A stretch of DNA of 23,699 nt. Origin: JBAZOJ01 sp041648755. Its GTDB lineage: Bacteria; Planctomycetota; B143-G9. Location: the NCBI GenBank assembly GCA_041648755.1, contig JBAZOJ010000025.1, positions 1 to 23,699 on the forward strand, written 5' to 3'. Of this stretch, positions 1-8,113 are shown one piece after another. Under the pieces are notes generated by a model. That model did not search any database and had not been told where the DNA came from. It worked only from the letters and a program-made list of their open reading frames with translations. Each line of letters begins with the position of its first letter. Position 1 is the first letter of the stretch. The position numbers and the translations under genes are program-made.

Positions 1-2661
1 TCACTTGCTTGCGGAGGCGGCAGCGGCACGTCCACAACCGTGACGCCCACTCCCACTGGTACGATTACGCCTACAACCGCTCCTCCTTCCGGCCCGGCGT
101 TTGCCATCACCGAGCCACTTGGCCCGTCGTACCTGCCAACCGGCGACCAGATGAAGGTTCGTTGGAGCGCCACCGGCTATGCGTCGAACCTGGTTGTTCG
201 CGTTTCACTGGATGACGACACCGATCCCGGCAGTGTGCTTGAGACGTTCCCCGTTACCTACGGCAACGGCGCGAACTATCTCGATTGGAACACGGTCGGC
301 AAGAATGTCGGCAAATATTACTTCCTGTTCACCCTGCAAGTGGGCGAGAACATCGAACGGCACTATGCTCCAGCGATCAATCTGGTTGACCAGAATCCCA
401 CTCTCGTTCCGCCAACCCTTCAACTGATCACCCCACTGTCCGCAAAGACGGTCTATCCCTCGACGAAAATTGCCATTCGCTTCAGGGTCGCGAACTGCGA
501 TGCGACCTGTGCAACAACGGTCGGCATTGACGACGACCAGGTATACGGCAATGGCGTCACCCAGTGGTTCGCCAACACCTGGAACGGCCCGGGAACCTTC
601 GACTATGAATGGGACACGGTGGGTCTGCCCAACGGCAAGTTCTACATCGCTGTGCGGGCCACCGCCAACTCCCTGTCGACCTACGTATATTCACGCCCCG
701 TTACCATCGCCGACTTCATCAACCTCGGCGCGCCCCCCGTGGTCGAGTTCCTTATTCCCACGGACGCCATCTTGGTTACGGCAGGTTCGACCGTCAACGT
801 CCGGTTCTCGATGACGGATGTAGACAGCCCATGCACCGGCAGGCTGATCCTGGATAACGACACCGATTCGACCAATGGCTGGGTTAAGATCGTCTATGAC
901 AATCTCGAGCCAGGCATTCACACATACGACTGGAACACACTGGGCATTTCCCCGGGCGTGTTCTTCTTCCTTGTCGTTGCATCGGACGGGCTGAACGAAA
1001 CGGAAGTCTATACCAAACCGATCATCGTCAACCCGGTTGGCGGACTGACGCAGCCTCCTTCGGTAACGATCACCAAACCCTCCCACGAGATGGCCGTTGC
1101 GGCGGGCACCCCGATAGCCATATCCGGGAGCGTGACCGACCCGGACTCCGAGGCAATTGTTCAGATCGGCATTGACAACGATGACATTTACTCGAACGGC
1201 GTCATCGGGATCATTTCCAGCACCTTTACCGGTGCATACAGCGCGAACTGGATAACCGCATACTCGCCCCCAGGCTTCTATCGTGTCTTCGTGTCCGCAA
1301 ACGACGGGCTGAACACCGTTACGAAGTACTCTGACCCGATCGAATTGCGCTACCTGATGCCTTCGGGCTTCACGACCAACAAGCTTGCCGGAGTCAACAA
1401 CTTCTCGATTTTCGACGGGGTTGACAGCGTCGGCGCATACCACGCCCTGCACGCGGCAGCAAGCTCTTCCTCGGGTATCTACCATACGACCAATGTGTCA
1501 GGGCTTTGGAATACGTCATCGGTAACTGCCTCGGGATTCTCTTCTTCGTTGTTCGGGATTTTCGATGACTCCGACGATGTCCACTACATGTACGCCTCCG
1601 GCTACGGAAACCTGTCGCTGATGCTCAACCGGCTGTCCGTTTCATCGGCAGTGGTTGTCAGCCCGTCAGCGCCGAAGTGCACCGCGCTGGCTCTTATTCC
1701 GTTCAATGACGGAAACGACTTCGCCCTTGTCGCAACGGCGTCCGGTACCACGGCCCGGTTCTACGTTTCGATCAAGAGCGGCACACTCGTCAACCGCACG
1801 ACAATCGCCACAATAGCAGACAATGCGAACGGGTACTCCAATTTCTGGGGTTGGATGGCGAACGACTCATTTGGGCGCACCCATGTAGTCTATCGCGCGT
1901 GCAGCCAGCCGGATGAATTGCTTCCGGCCACCTATCCCGTCTACTATGCTAACGGCAAGGACGGCAACTGGATAACACCAATGCTCCTCACCACGCAAGA
2001 GGCTGACACATTCGGGATCAATGCCTATATGGAGAACGACACCGTGCACGTTTTCGCTCAGTTGCAGACGAACATGCATTATGACCGCATCGGCGGAACG
2101 CATGTCAGCGAATTCGTTCTTCCAGTCCCGGTTGTCGGAACCAATCCCGACGTCACCTGGGGCATGATGAAGATGGTGCAGGGCACTCCGAACGTAGTCT
2201 GGCGCACCGGCAACGAGATGCGCTACAGCACGCGTACCGGCACGGACACATGGACCAATGCGCTGATCGGTGGAGTGCTTACCACCAGCGAAGTCGAGTG
2301 GCTGGTTACCCCAAGCGATGACCTCTTTGTGTTCGCGAACGACTCGACGGGCCTTGTATCGTACAAGTGGACCGCGCTGGGCTGGGCACGGGATGTGGTT
2401 GTGGCTGAGCAGGGCACCAAGCCTTCAGCCGCGTATGTTCCGAACGGCGATATAGTGGTGGCTTTCCGCACCGCAGGTGTGGGCGAAAAGAGACTCAATT
2501 TCGCCCGCCGGACCGCCGGAGGCAGCACCTGGGTTAACAACAAGCTCGCCAATGACGTGGCGGACAGCTCTTCCATCAGGATCTTTGCCAACCAGGCCAG
2601 CAACATCTATATGCGCTACTTCACGGTTGACAACTTCGTCGGAATGGTAACCTACCGCTAA
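1..2661 (+). CDS. Large surface lipoprotein, 5'-truncated: Ig-like modules plus propeller-like C-terminus
   Basis: Frame 1 is open from the first base, so the gene starts upstream of the window; the GTG at 40 is only an internal Val codon. The first codons read S-L-A-C-G-G-G, a lipobox with the lipidated Cys at codon 4, followed by a Thr/Pro-rich linker. This matches the lipoprotein at 15937. 886 residues are visible. From about residue 30 to 440 there are four tandem beta-rich modules of about 100 residues. They share an acidic loop (DDDTD, DDDQVYGNG, DNDTDSTNG, DNDDIYSNG), a YDWNT-like strand and a final GxYxFxVxAxDG-like strand, which resembles bacterial Ig/cadherin-type folds with possible calcium-binding loops. 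Residues about 445-886 hold repeated strand patterns (such as THVVYR, PNVVWR, DIVVAFR) suggesting a beta-propeller of the sialidase/reporter type. No catalytic motif was recognised. It is probably an outer-surface binding or structural protein. The lipoprotein call is secure; the function is unknown. Confidence 0.85.
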   Translation, partial: SLACGGGSGTSTTVTPTPTGTITPTTAPPSGPAFAITEPLGPSYLPTGDQMKVRWSATGYASNLVVRVSLDDDTDPGSVLETFPVTYGNGANYLDWNTVGKNVGKYYFLFTLQVGENIERHYAPAINLVDQNPTLVPPTLQLITPLSAKTVYPSTKIAIRFRVANCDATCATTVGIDDDQVYGNGVTQWFANTWNGPGTFDYEWDTVGLPNGKFYIAVRATANSLSTYVYSRPVTIADFINLGAPPVVEFLIPTDAILVTAGSTVNVRFSMTDVDSPCTGRLILDNDTDSTNGWVKIVYDNLEPGIHTYDWNTLGISPGVFFFLVVASDGLNETEVYTKPIIVNPVGGLTQPPSVTITKPSHEMAVAAGTPIAISGSVTDPDSEAIVQIGIDNDDIYSNGVIGIISSTFTGAYSANWITAYSPPGFYRVFVSANDGLNTVTKYSDPIELRYLMPSGFTTNKLAGVNNFSIFDGVDSVGAYHALHAAASSSSGIYHTTNVSGLWNTSSVTASGFSSSLFGIFDDSDDVHYMYASGYGNLSLMLNRLSVSSAVVVSPSAPKCTALALIPFNDGNDFALVATASGTTARFYVSIKSGTLVNRTTIATIADNANGYSNFWGWMANDSFGRTHVVYRACSQPDELLPATYPVYYANGKDGNWITPMLLTTQEADTFGINAYMENDTVHVFAQLQTNMHYDRIGGTHVSEFVLPVPVVGTNPDVTWGMMKMVQGTPNVVWRTGNEMRYSTRTGTDTWTNALIGGVLTTSEVEWLVTPSDDLFVFANDSTGLVSYKWTALGWARDVVVAEQGTKPSAAYVPNGDIVVAFRTAGVGEKRLNFARRTAGGSTWVNNKLANDVADSSSIRIFANQASNIYMRYFTVDNFVGMVTYR

Positions 2662-2683
2662 TTTCCGACAACACGGCATACTC

Positions 2684-2716
2684 AACCCCCGGGCTAACCC
2701 CCCGGGGGTTTTTTTT
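2684..2716 (+). terminator. Rho-independent terminator of the upstream lipoprotein gene
   Basis: The 7-bp stem AACCCCC (2684-2690) pairs with GGGGGTT (2704-2710) and runs into an eight-base T run (2709-2716). It lies 22 bp after the TAA of the lipoprotein gene. The T run ends only 4 bp before the ATG used for the next gene. Confidence 0.85.
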
Positions 2717-2720
2717 GCTG

Positions 2721-4043
2721 ATGCAAAACACCATCTTAGCCGCAACGGCCTTACAATTCGCTGATCGCATTCGCGAACGGGAGGTTCACACGCCGTCCAC
2801 CGCCGATGAAGCACCAAAGCGCGACAGGTTTTCTCCGGAGTTCCGGAGGAAGCTGGTCTACTTCTCCCTTATGGTCGAGGTATTCATCGACATGCTGGGG
2901 CTCGGGATTATCACGCCCATGTTGCCCACCTACGCCGCGGAAATGCTCACCGGCAAGACCCAGTCCGTCGGTCTGCTGATAGGGCTGCTGTTTTCAGGTT
3001 ACGCGCTCGTTCGAATCTTTGCGTTGCCATTCTTTGGCGCCATGTCGGATCGTGTCGGCAAGAGGAAGCTCTTCATTCTCTTCGGGCTCGGAGCGTATAC
3101 TCTCACGTCCATCGGGTATGTTCTGGCGGACAGCTATGCGGCCCTGCTAACGGTCAGACTCATCCAGGGCTTCTCTTCAGCAATGGTATTCCCTATGGTG
3201 ATGGCGTACGTGGGGGAATTGTCACCGGATGGCCGTGAGGGCGCGCACATGGGGCCCATCACCTCCGCTTCCTTCATCGGAATGGGCACCGGCCCGCTTG
3301 TCGGAGGCATGATCTCGGATCTGTTCGATGCGAAATACGTCTTCCTGGCAATGGGCGTCATGGCGATCATCTCGTTCTCCCTCATATACTTCTTTGTGCC
3401 GGAGCGGGTTCCCTCGAAAAAGAAAGCATCCAGGAAGGGGATGTTCAGGGCGTTTCTGCTCAATCGGACATTCTCTGGAATCCTGCTGTACAGGTTCATC
3501 AACGCATTCCTTCGAGGCGGATTCATGGCGTTCATCCCACTGCTGATCGCGAGCCTGTACCACATGTCAACCACGGAGGTCGGGATAATACTTGCCTGCA
3601 ACACGGTACTCGTGGGGTTGCTGCAGACGCCGTTCGGTCGGCTGGCGGACAGGTTCAACAACGTATCGCTGGTGATGTATGGCAACTTCATTGCGGCCGG
3701 AGCCCTGATCCTGCTGCCGGTTACCGGGGGATTGTGGGGAATGATTGCTGCCGCTTCGGTGCTTGGTATCGGCAGCGCGCTTTCCATCTCTTCTGCGATG
3801 GCGATGACACTGCGGATGGGCAAGGACGTGAACATGATTGGCTCGTCAATGAGCATGTTCGCAATGGCGATGAGCGTCGGCCTGGTCTTCTCGCCCCTGG
3901 TAGCGGGAGAAGTGAATGACAGCGCCCTTGGGATCGTGTTCGTGTTCCCGATCAATGGGACAATCGCGGTGCTCGGGACAATCGTGGTTTACTTCCTGAT
4001 ACGGAACTATCGCCCTGCGTCGGCCGAGCAATCGGCAAGCTGA
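2721..4043 (+). CDS. MFS transporter, 12-TM drug/metabolite efflux type
   Basis: 440 residues from ATG 2721. After a hydrophilic N-terminus of about 43 residues come repeated hydrophobic segments consistent with 12 membrane helices in two halves. The loop after TM2 carries the MFS motif A signature, GAMSDRVGKRK (residues 106-116), and the second half has the matching loop GRLADRFNN. TM1 ends in LGIITPMLPTY, typical of TetA/Bmr-like proton-driven exporters (DHA1-type). The substrate cannot be read from the sequence. Start choice: an in-frame TTG lies at 2715, and no ATG, GTG or TTG follows before TM1. The ATG has no good Shine-Dalgarno; its only G-rich run is the terminator stem. A second, different MFS gene lies at 18374. 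Confidence 0.85.
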   Translation: MQNTILAATALQFADRIREREVHTPSTADEAPKRDRFSPEFRRKLVYFSLMVEVFIDMLGLGIITPMLPTYAAEMLTGKTQSVGLLIGLLFSGYALVRIFALPFFGAMSDRVGKRKLFILFGLGAYTLTSIGYVLADSYAALLTVRLIQGFSSAMVFPMVMAYVGELSPDGREGAHMGPITSASFIGMGTGPLVGGMISDLFDAKYVFLAMGVMAIISFSLIYFFVPERVPSKKKASRKGMFRAFLLNRTFSGILLYRFINAFLRGGFMAFIPLLIASLYHMSTTEVGIILACNTVLVGLLQTPFGRLADRFNNVSLVMYGNFIAAGALILLPVTGGLWGMIAAASVLGIGSALSISSAMAMTLRMGKDVNMIGSSMSMFAMAMSVGLVFSPLVAGEVNDSALGIVFVFPINGTIAVLGTIVVYFLIRNYRPASAEQSAS

Positions 4044-4120
4044 GGGGCTATCCCCTTCCGGCTCCCGGAGGAGATGTTGACCTCCCCGACCTGGATTAAT
4101 GGTACAATGTCACTGTTGTC

Positions 4121-4126
4121 AGGAGG
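4121..4126 (+). promoter_or_regulatory. Shine-Dalgarno that sets the sppA start
   Basis: AGGAGG lies 4 nt upstream of ATG 4131. The earlier in-frame ATG at 4074 would add 19 residues with no family similarity, so 4131 is the likely start. Confidence 0.8.
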
Positions 4127-4130
4127 ACAA

Positions 4131-5132
4131 ATGGCTACCGAACAAAGAACTGTCGTCACAACTTCATCTGCTTCCGGCTTCTTCAAGACCTTCTTAGTGA
4201 TCCTGTTCGTCGGCATTCTGCTTGTGCTGGCCCTGATTTGCGGCGGCGCGGCGATGGTTGCCTCGACCGGATCGAGCATGGGAAGTGCATACGAGGAAGT
4301 CCTTGACGCGGGAACGGATTCCGCAAAGGTTCTCGTCGTGGACGTTGCAGGTCCTATCGGGATGCAGAGCATGATGTCCCTGCCGGGGGAGGATAGTATC
4401 GAGAGGAGAATCTCCGAGGCTGCGGATGCTGCATCCAAGGGTGAAATCGCCGGAATTCTCTTGAGTGTTGACTCGCCCGGAGGGTCGGTGGCAGTCTGCG
4501 ACCGGGCCTACTATCAACTCAAGCAGGCAGTGAAGGACAACCCTAATCTCAAGATCTATGCGCATTTCAAAGGGCTCGCGGCGTCCGGCGGGTACTATAT
4601 ATCCTGCGCCGCAGGCCGAATCTTCTGCGAGCCCACATGCATAACCGGCTCCATTGGCGTGATAATGGAGTCCTACGATATGCATAGCTTCCTGAGGTGG
4701 TTAGGAGTGTCGGTTGAGGTGTACAAGAGCGGGGAGAAGAAGGACATGCTGTCTCCGTTCCGTGCTCCGACAGAAGACGAAAAGAAGCAGGTGCAGTCGA
4801 TAATTGACGAGGAGTACGGCAGATTTGTGGCCATTGTGGAGGCGGCACGGGGCCTGAGCCACGAGAAAGTGCTTGCGCTTGCGGATGGAGGTATCTACTC
4901 CTCCAAACAAGCTTTTGACCTCGGACTGGTTGACCAGATCGCCTACGAGGATGAAGTGTACAAGTACGTGAGGAACGACCTGAAAAAGAATGTGTCGTTC
5001 GTTGCGAAACGCCGCAAAAGAGGCTTGCTGGATCTTTTGGGAGTCAAGGCCGAACCGTCCATCGAGCAGCGGGTGGAGGCTATGATGAAGCTCGACGGCA
5101 CCCCTGTTTTGTTGTACATGTGGAAGCGGTAG
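4131..5132 (+). CDS. sppA: Signal peptide peptidase SppA, short form (S49 family)
   Basis: 333 residues, close to the length of the Gram-positive/short-form SppA rather than the duplicated E. coli enzyme. One N-terminal membrane helix (about 18-45) anchors a periplasmic or extracytoplasmic ClpP-fold serine protease. S49 motifs are visible: DSPGGSV (114-120); GLAASGGYYIS (148-158) with nucleophile Ser152; TGSIGVI (172-178); and YKSGEKKDM (198-206) with general base Lys204. The Ser-Lys spacing of 52 matches the Ser147/Lys199 dyad known for B. subtilis SppA. The family degrades cleaved signal peptides in the membrane. It is followed after 49 bp by a membrane zinc peptidase gene on the same strand, which suggests a shared role in membrane protein or peptide turnover. 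Confidence 0.95.
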   Translation: MATEQRTVVTTSSASGFFKTFLVILFVGILLVLALICGGAAMVASTGSSMGSAYEEVLDAGTDSAKVLVVDVAGPIGMQSMMSLPGEDSIERRISEAADAASKGEIAGILLSVDSPGGSVAVCDRAYYQLKQAVKDNPNLKIYAHFKGLAASGGYYISCAAGRIFCEPTCITGSIGVIMESYDMHSFLRWLGVSVEVYKSGEKKDMLSPFRAPTEDEKKQVQSIIDEEYGRFVAIVEAARGLSHEKVLALADGGIYSSKQAFDLGLVDQIAYEDEVYKYVRNDLKKNVSFVAKRRKRGLLDLLGVKAEPSIEQRVEAMMKLDGTPVLLYMWKR

Positions 5133-5181
5133 AGCCGTATAATTCGCTGCCTCGGCAACCAGAGGAAAACAGGAGGCACGA

Positions 5182-5889
5182 GTGTTTTTCTTCGACCCCA
5201 CGATGATCATCCTGATACCCGGAATCCTGCTGGCGATCTATGCCCAGTACAAGGTTCATTCCGCTTTCGCGAAATGCTCGAAGATACCGTCCCGCAGAGG
5301 GATAACCGGCAGGGAAGCTGCGCGGATAGTGCTTGAAAGCGCCGGAATGGAAGCGCACTTCGGGGAGGACGCAGGCAAGGGAGTTGGCATTTCCGCAATA
5401 GAGGGCTCGCTAAGCGATCACTACGACCCCCGTTCGCGCCAGTTGCGTCTTTCCGAGCCCGTTTACAAATCAACGTCGCTGGCTGCGATAGGAATTGCAG
5501 CGCACGAGGCCGGACACGCCATACAGCACCATCAGGGGTATGCGCCGATGGCAGCGAGGAGTATCCTCGTGCCGTTCGCCACTTTCGGCCCGTTCGCTTC
5601 GATGATCCTGCTGATAGCTGGAATAATAATGGCTCACCCGCTTCTGATCAAGATCGGAGTCGTCGTTTTCAGCCTTTACGTGGCTTTTGCCCTTGTGACT
5701 TTGCCGGTCGAATTCAACGCTTCATCTCGCGCGCTGAAACTCATCGAAGCAAATGGAATCGTCTCGGCCGACGAGATTCCCCAGGTCCGCCAGGTTCTTA
5801 ACGCCGCGGCCATGACTTACGTTGCTGGCGCCGTTATGGCAATTCTGAGCTTGCTCAGGCTCCTCATCATTGCGAACAGAAGCGATTGA
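5182..5889 (+). CDS. YugP-type membrane zinc metallopeptidase (Zn_peptidase_2 family)
   Basis: 235 residues from a GTG start, chosen because AGGAGG (5171-5176) sits 5 nt upstream. An N-terminal membrane helix (about 7-25) precedes a cytosol-facing domain with the family signature LSDHYDPRSRQLRLSE (77-92). The zinc-binding motif HEAGH lies at 108-112, with a further probable ligand Glu177 in LPVEFNAS. Two or three more membrane helices follow (about 127-175 and 207-230). This order and length match the YugP/PF04298 family of integral membrane zinc peptidases, whose physiological substrates are poorly known. It lies between sppA and a GH57 gene, 24 bp before the latter, so co-transcription is likely. 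The family call is firm; the substrate is unknown. Confidence 0.9.
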   Translation: MFFFDPTMIILIPGILLAIYAQYKVHSAFAKCSKIPSRRGITGREAARIVLESAGMEAHFGEDAGKGVGISAIEGSLSDHYDPRSRQLRLSEPVYKSTSLAAIGIAAHEAGHAIQHHQGYAPMAARSILVPFATFGPFASMILLIAGIIMAHPLLIKIGVVVFSLYVAFALVTLPVEFNASSRALKLIEANGIVSADEIPQVRQVLNAAAMTYVAGAVMAILSLLRLLIIANRSD

Positions 5890-5913
5890 GAGCGAGAGGT
5901 GCCTAAGTAAGCA

Positions 5914-8037
5914 ATGCCTGTCAATGTAGCGTTCCTCTGGCATCAGCACCAGCCCTTCTACAAGGACACCCTGTCCGGCCGACAGGAACTGCCATGGGTG
6001 CGCCTGCACGGCATCAAGGACTACTGGGGGATGGCGGAGACGCTCAGGCGCTACCCCGGAATCAAGGCGACCTTCAATTTCGTCCCATCGCTTCTCACTC
6101 AGTTGCAGGACCTCGTCGACGGGCAGCAGGATGTATGGGCGACAATGGCCGCCATCCCGGCGAGTGAGCTTTCCGACAGCCAGCGCAGATTCGCTCTTGA
6201 ATCCTTCTTCTACGCCAACCTGAACAATATGATTCGTCCATTCCCGCGCTTTTTCGAGCTGTTCAGCAAGCGCGGAGAAAAAGTGGACGACAAGACGGTC
6301 CTCCGCTTCTCCGAGGGGGACTACAGGGACTTGCAGGTTCTTGCGAACTTGGCGTGGTTCCACCCGTACTCGCTGGAAGACGATGCATTCCTTGATGCGA
6401 TGGTTGAAAAGGGCAGGGGGTACACCGAAGAAGAGAAGAAGCAGATACTTGTCAAGCAGGTGGAGATCCTGGCCCAGGTGATCCCGCTGCATAGGAAGTT
6501 GCTCGCAGAGGGCAGAATCGAAATCAGCACGACCCCGTTCTATCACCCGATCATCCCACTTCTCATAGATGAGCGTTCAGTCTGGGAGGCAATGCCCGGC
6601 GCCCAACTGCCGCGCAGAAGCAGTTCGTTGGCCGTCGATGCTCAACACCAGATTCGTACCGCGCTGGACTACACACAGTCGGTGTTTGGCTCGCGGCCGA
6701 AGGGCATGTGGCCGAGCGAGGGCAGCGTGTCCGAAGCGGCTGGCGAGATGTTCTGCGAGGCCGGAGTTAAGTGGATTGCCACCGACCAGAAGATTCTGGA
6801 GAACTCCATTTGCGACATGAAGATGGCTGATCGACATCCGTACAGGCCCTATCGCCTGAACTGCGGTGTCTCGATTGTCTTCCGCGACCACGCGCTCTCC
6901 GACCTTATCTCGTTCCAGTATCAGTACTACCGGGAAGAGGATGCCGTCGCGGACTTCATCGGGAAACTCCGCGATATCGCGCGTCGCATCCCCGAAAGAC
7001 CCGCCTGCATTTTCATAATCATGGACGGGGAAAACGCCTGGGAGTGCTACCGGCAGTCAGGGAGAGTGTTCTTCGACTTCCTCTACAGAAGGCTGCAAGA
7101 CTCCACGGAGTTCGAACTTACAACCGTCGGCGATTACATCCTTCACAATCCGCCGGGGCAGAGAATCGACAAACTCGCCGCGGGCTCGTGGATCAACGGC
7201 GATTTCTCTATTTGGGCAGGACACTCCGAGGACATCAAAGCCTGGGAATACCTTGACCGGGTCAGAGAGGATATCCGGGCGAAGACCTCGCCTCCGGATG
7301 ATGTATCTGAAACTGCGGCGCGGCAGGCATGGGAGGAAATCTACATCGCGGAGGGCTCGGACTATTTCTGGTGGTATGGCGAAGACCATTCCTCGCCTCT
7401 GGACCTCGCCTTCGACTCATTGTTCCGCATGCATCTGAAGAATGCGTACCGGCATCTGGGTGAACCTCTGCCGGAATTTCTCGACGTTCCCATCAAGAAA
7501 GCCGTAGTTCGATCTCAATATTCCCAACCTTCATCCCTGTTGAACGTCAAAATAGACGGGAAGGTCAGTTCCTTCTTCGAATGGAACTTTGCCGGACGAT
7601 ACGATTCGACCAGCGACTACGGGGCGATGGCCCGTGTGTATAAGACAGCTCTTGGCGACGTGTTTTACGGTTTCAACGCCACGAGCCTGTTTGTTCGCGC
7701 GGACTTCAGGATCCCGGAGCAGATGAAGGCTGAAGAATGCAGGTTAGTGATCGAGTTCCGCCATCCAATTCACGCGAGCCTCTCTTTTCCATTAGGGAAG
7801 GGGAAGGGAAGCCTGTTAGTGAAGGGCGGCCAGGAAGCAGTTGGAGAAGCCGCGGTCGAGAAGGTGTTCGAATGCTCTCTTCCGCTGTCTTTCCTCCGCG
7901 CCAGCCCCGGCGACGCTGTGGAATTCACCGTGAACTTCTCCCAGGGCGGGAGAATTGCCGAGGTTGCGCCGCGAACCGGAGCGTTCTCGACCACTGTTCC
8001 CCCCGCCGATTTCGATTCCCGCAACTGGGGCTTGTAA
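5914..8037 (+). CDS. Glycoside hydrolase family 57 alpha-amylase/glucanotransferase-like enzyme
   Basis: 707 residues with no signal peptide, so probably cytosolic. GH57 motifs are in order: HQHQP (10-14, motif 1), TFNFVPSLL (53-61), STTPFYHPIIPLL (205-217), MWPSEGS (265-271) with the likely nucleophile Glu269, and IMDGENAWE (369-377) with the likely acid/base Asp371. Residues about 510-707 form a beta-rich C-terminal part (SFFEWNFAGRYDS and following strands), common in GH57 amylases of the COG1449 type. Members act on alpha-1,4/1,6-glucans such as glycogen, starch or pullulan with retention. Which of these activities applies cannot be decided here. The Shine-Dalgarno (AGAGGT, 5895-5900) is weak and distant, so translation may depend on the upstream peptidase gene 24 bp away. 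Confidence 0.93.
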   Translation: MPVNVAFLWHQHQPFYKDTLSGRQELPWVRLHGIKDYWGMAETLRRYPGIKATFNFVPSLLTQLQDLVDGQQDVWATMAAIPASELSDSQRRFALESFFYANLNNMIRPFPRFFELFSKRGEKVDDKTVLRFSEGDYRDLQVLANLAWFHPYSLEDDAFLDAMVEKGRGYTEEEKKQILVKQVEILAQVIPLHRKLLAEGRIEISTTPFYHPIIPLLIDERSVWEAMPGAQLPRRSSSLAVDAQHQIRTALDYTQSVFGSRPKGMWPSEGSVSEAAGEMFCEAGVKWIATDQKILENSICDMKMADRHPYRPYRLNCGVSIVFRDHALSDLISFQYQYYREEDAVADFIGKLRDIARRIPERPACIFIIMDGENAWECYRQSGRVFFDFLYRRLQDSTEFELTTVGDYILHNPPGQRIDKLAAGSWINGDFSIWAGHSEDIKAWEYLDRVREDIRAKTSPPDDVSETAARQAWEEIYIAEGSDYFWWYGEDHSSPLDLAFDSLFRMHLKNAYRHLGEPLPEFLDVPIKKAVVRSQYSQPSSLLNVKIDGKVSSFFEWNFAGRYDSTSDYGAMARVYKTALGDVFYGFNATSLFVRADFRIPEQMKAEECRLVIEFRHPIHASLSFPLGKGKGSLLVKGGQEAVGEAAVEKVFECSLPLSFLRASPGDAVEFTVNFSQGGRIAEVAPRTGAFSTTVPPADFDSRNWGL

Positions 8038-8067
8038 GCCGCGCGGGAAACCCCACCGCCTGTTTTG

Positions 8068-8095
8068 TTGAAGCTCTCCTTAAGTACGCTATACT
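8068..8095 (+). promoter_or_regulatory. Sigma70-type promoter for the 8114 gene
   Basis: TTGAAG (8068-8073) and TATACT (8090-8095) are separated by 16 nt. Transcription would start near 8102, 5' of ATG 8114 and 3' of the first base of ATG 8096. It therefore also argues for the downstream start codon. Confidence 0.65.
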
Positions 8096-8113
8096 ATGAG
8101 CCGGAGTTTTGCC

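Noticed and set aside
691..1485. 264-residue minus-strand open frame
   Set aside because: Lies fully inside the lipoprotein gene, has no domain pattern, and its length follows from codon bias of the opposite strand.
3134..3955. 273-residue minus-strand open frame
   Set aside because: Antisense shadow of the MFS gene; its hydrophobic pattern mirrors the opposite strand and no start context is seen.
4043..4056. AGGGG-CTAT-CCCCT hairpin after the first MFS gene
   Set aside because: Five-bp stem without a T run; too weak to call a terminator.
4077..4108. TTGACC and TACAAT as a promoter of sppA
   Set aside because: The spacer is 20 nt, too long for normal sigma70 use; a possible weak promoter only.
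5112..5143. TTGTAC and TATAAT before the YugP-type gene
   Set aside because: The -10 is perfect but the spacer is again 20 nt and the -35 lies inside sppA. Co-transcription with sppA explains expression equally well.
5722..6546. 274-residue minus-strand open frame
   Set aside because: Antisense to the YugP-type peptidase and GH57 genes, both of which have conserved active-site motifs.
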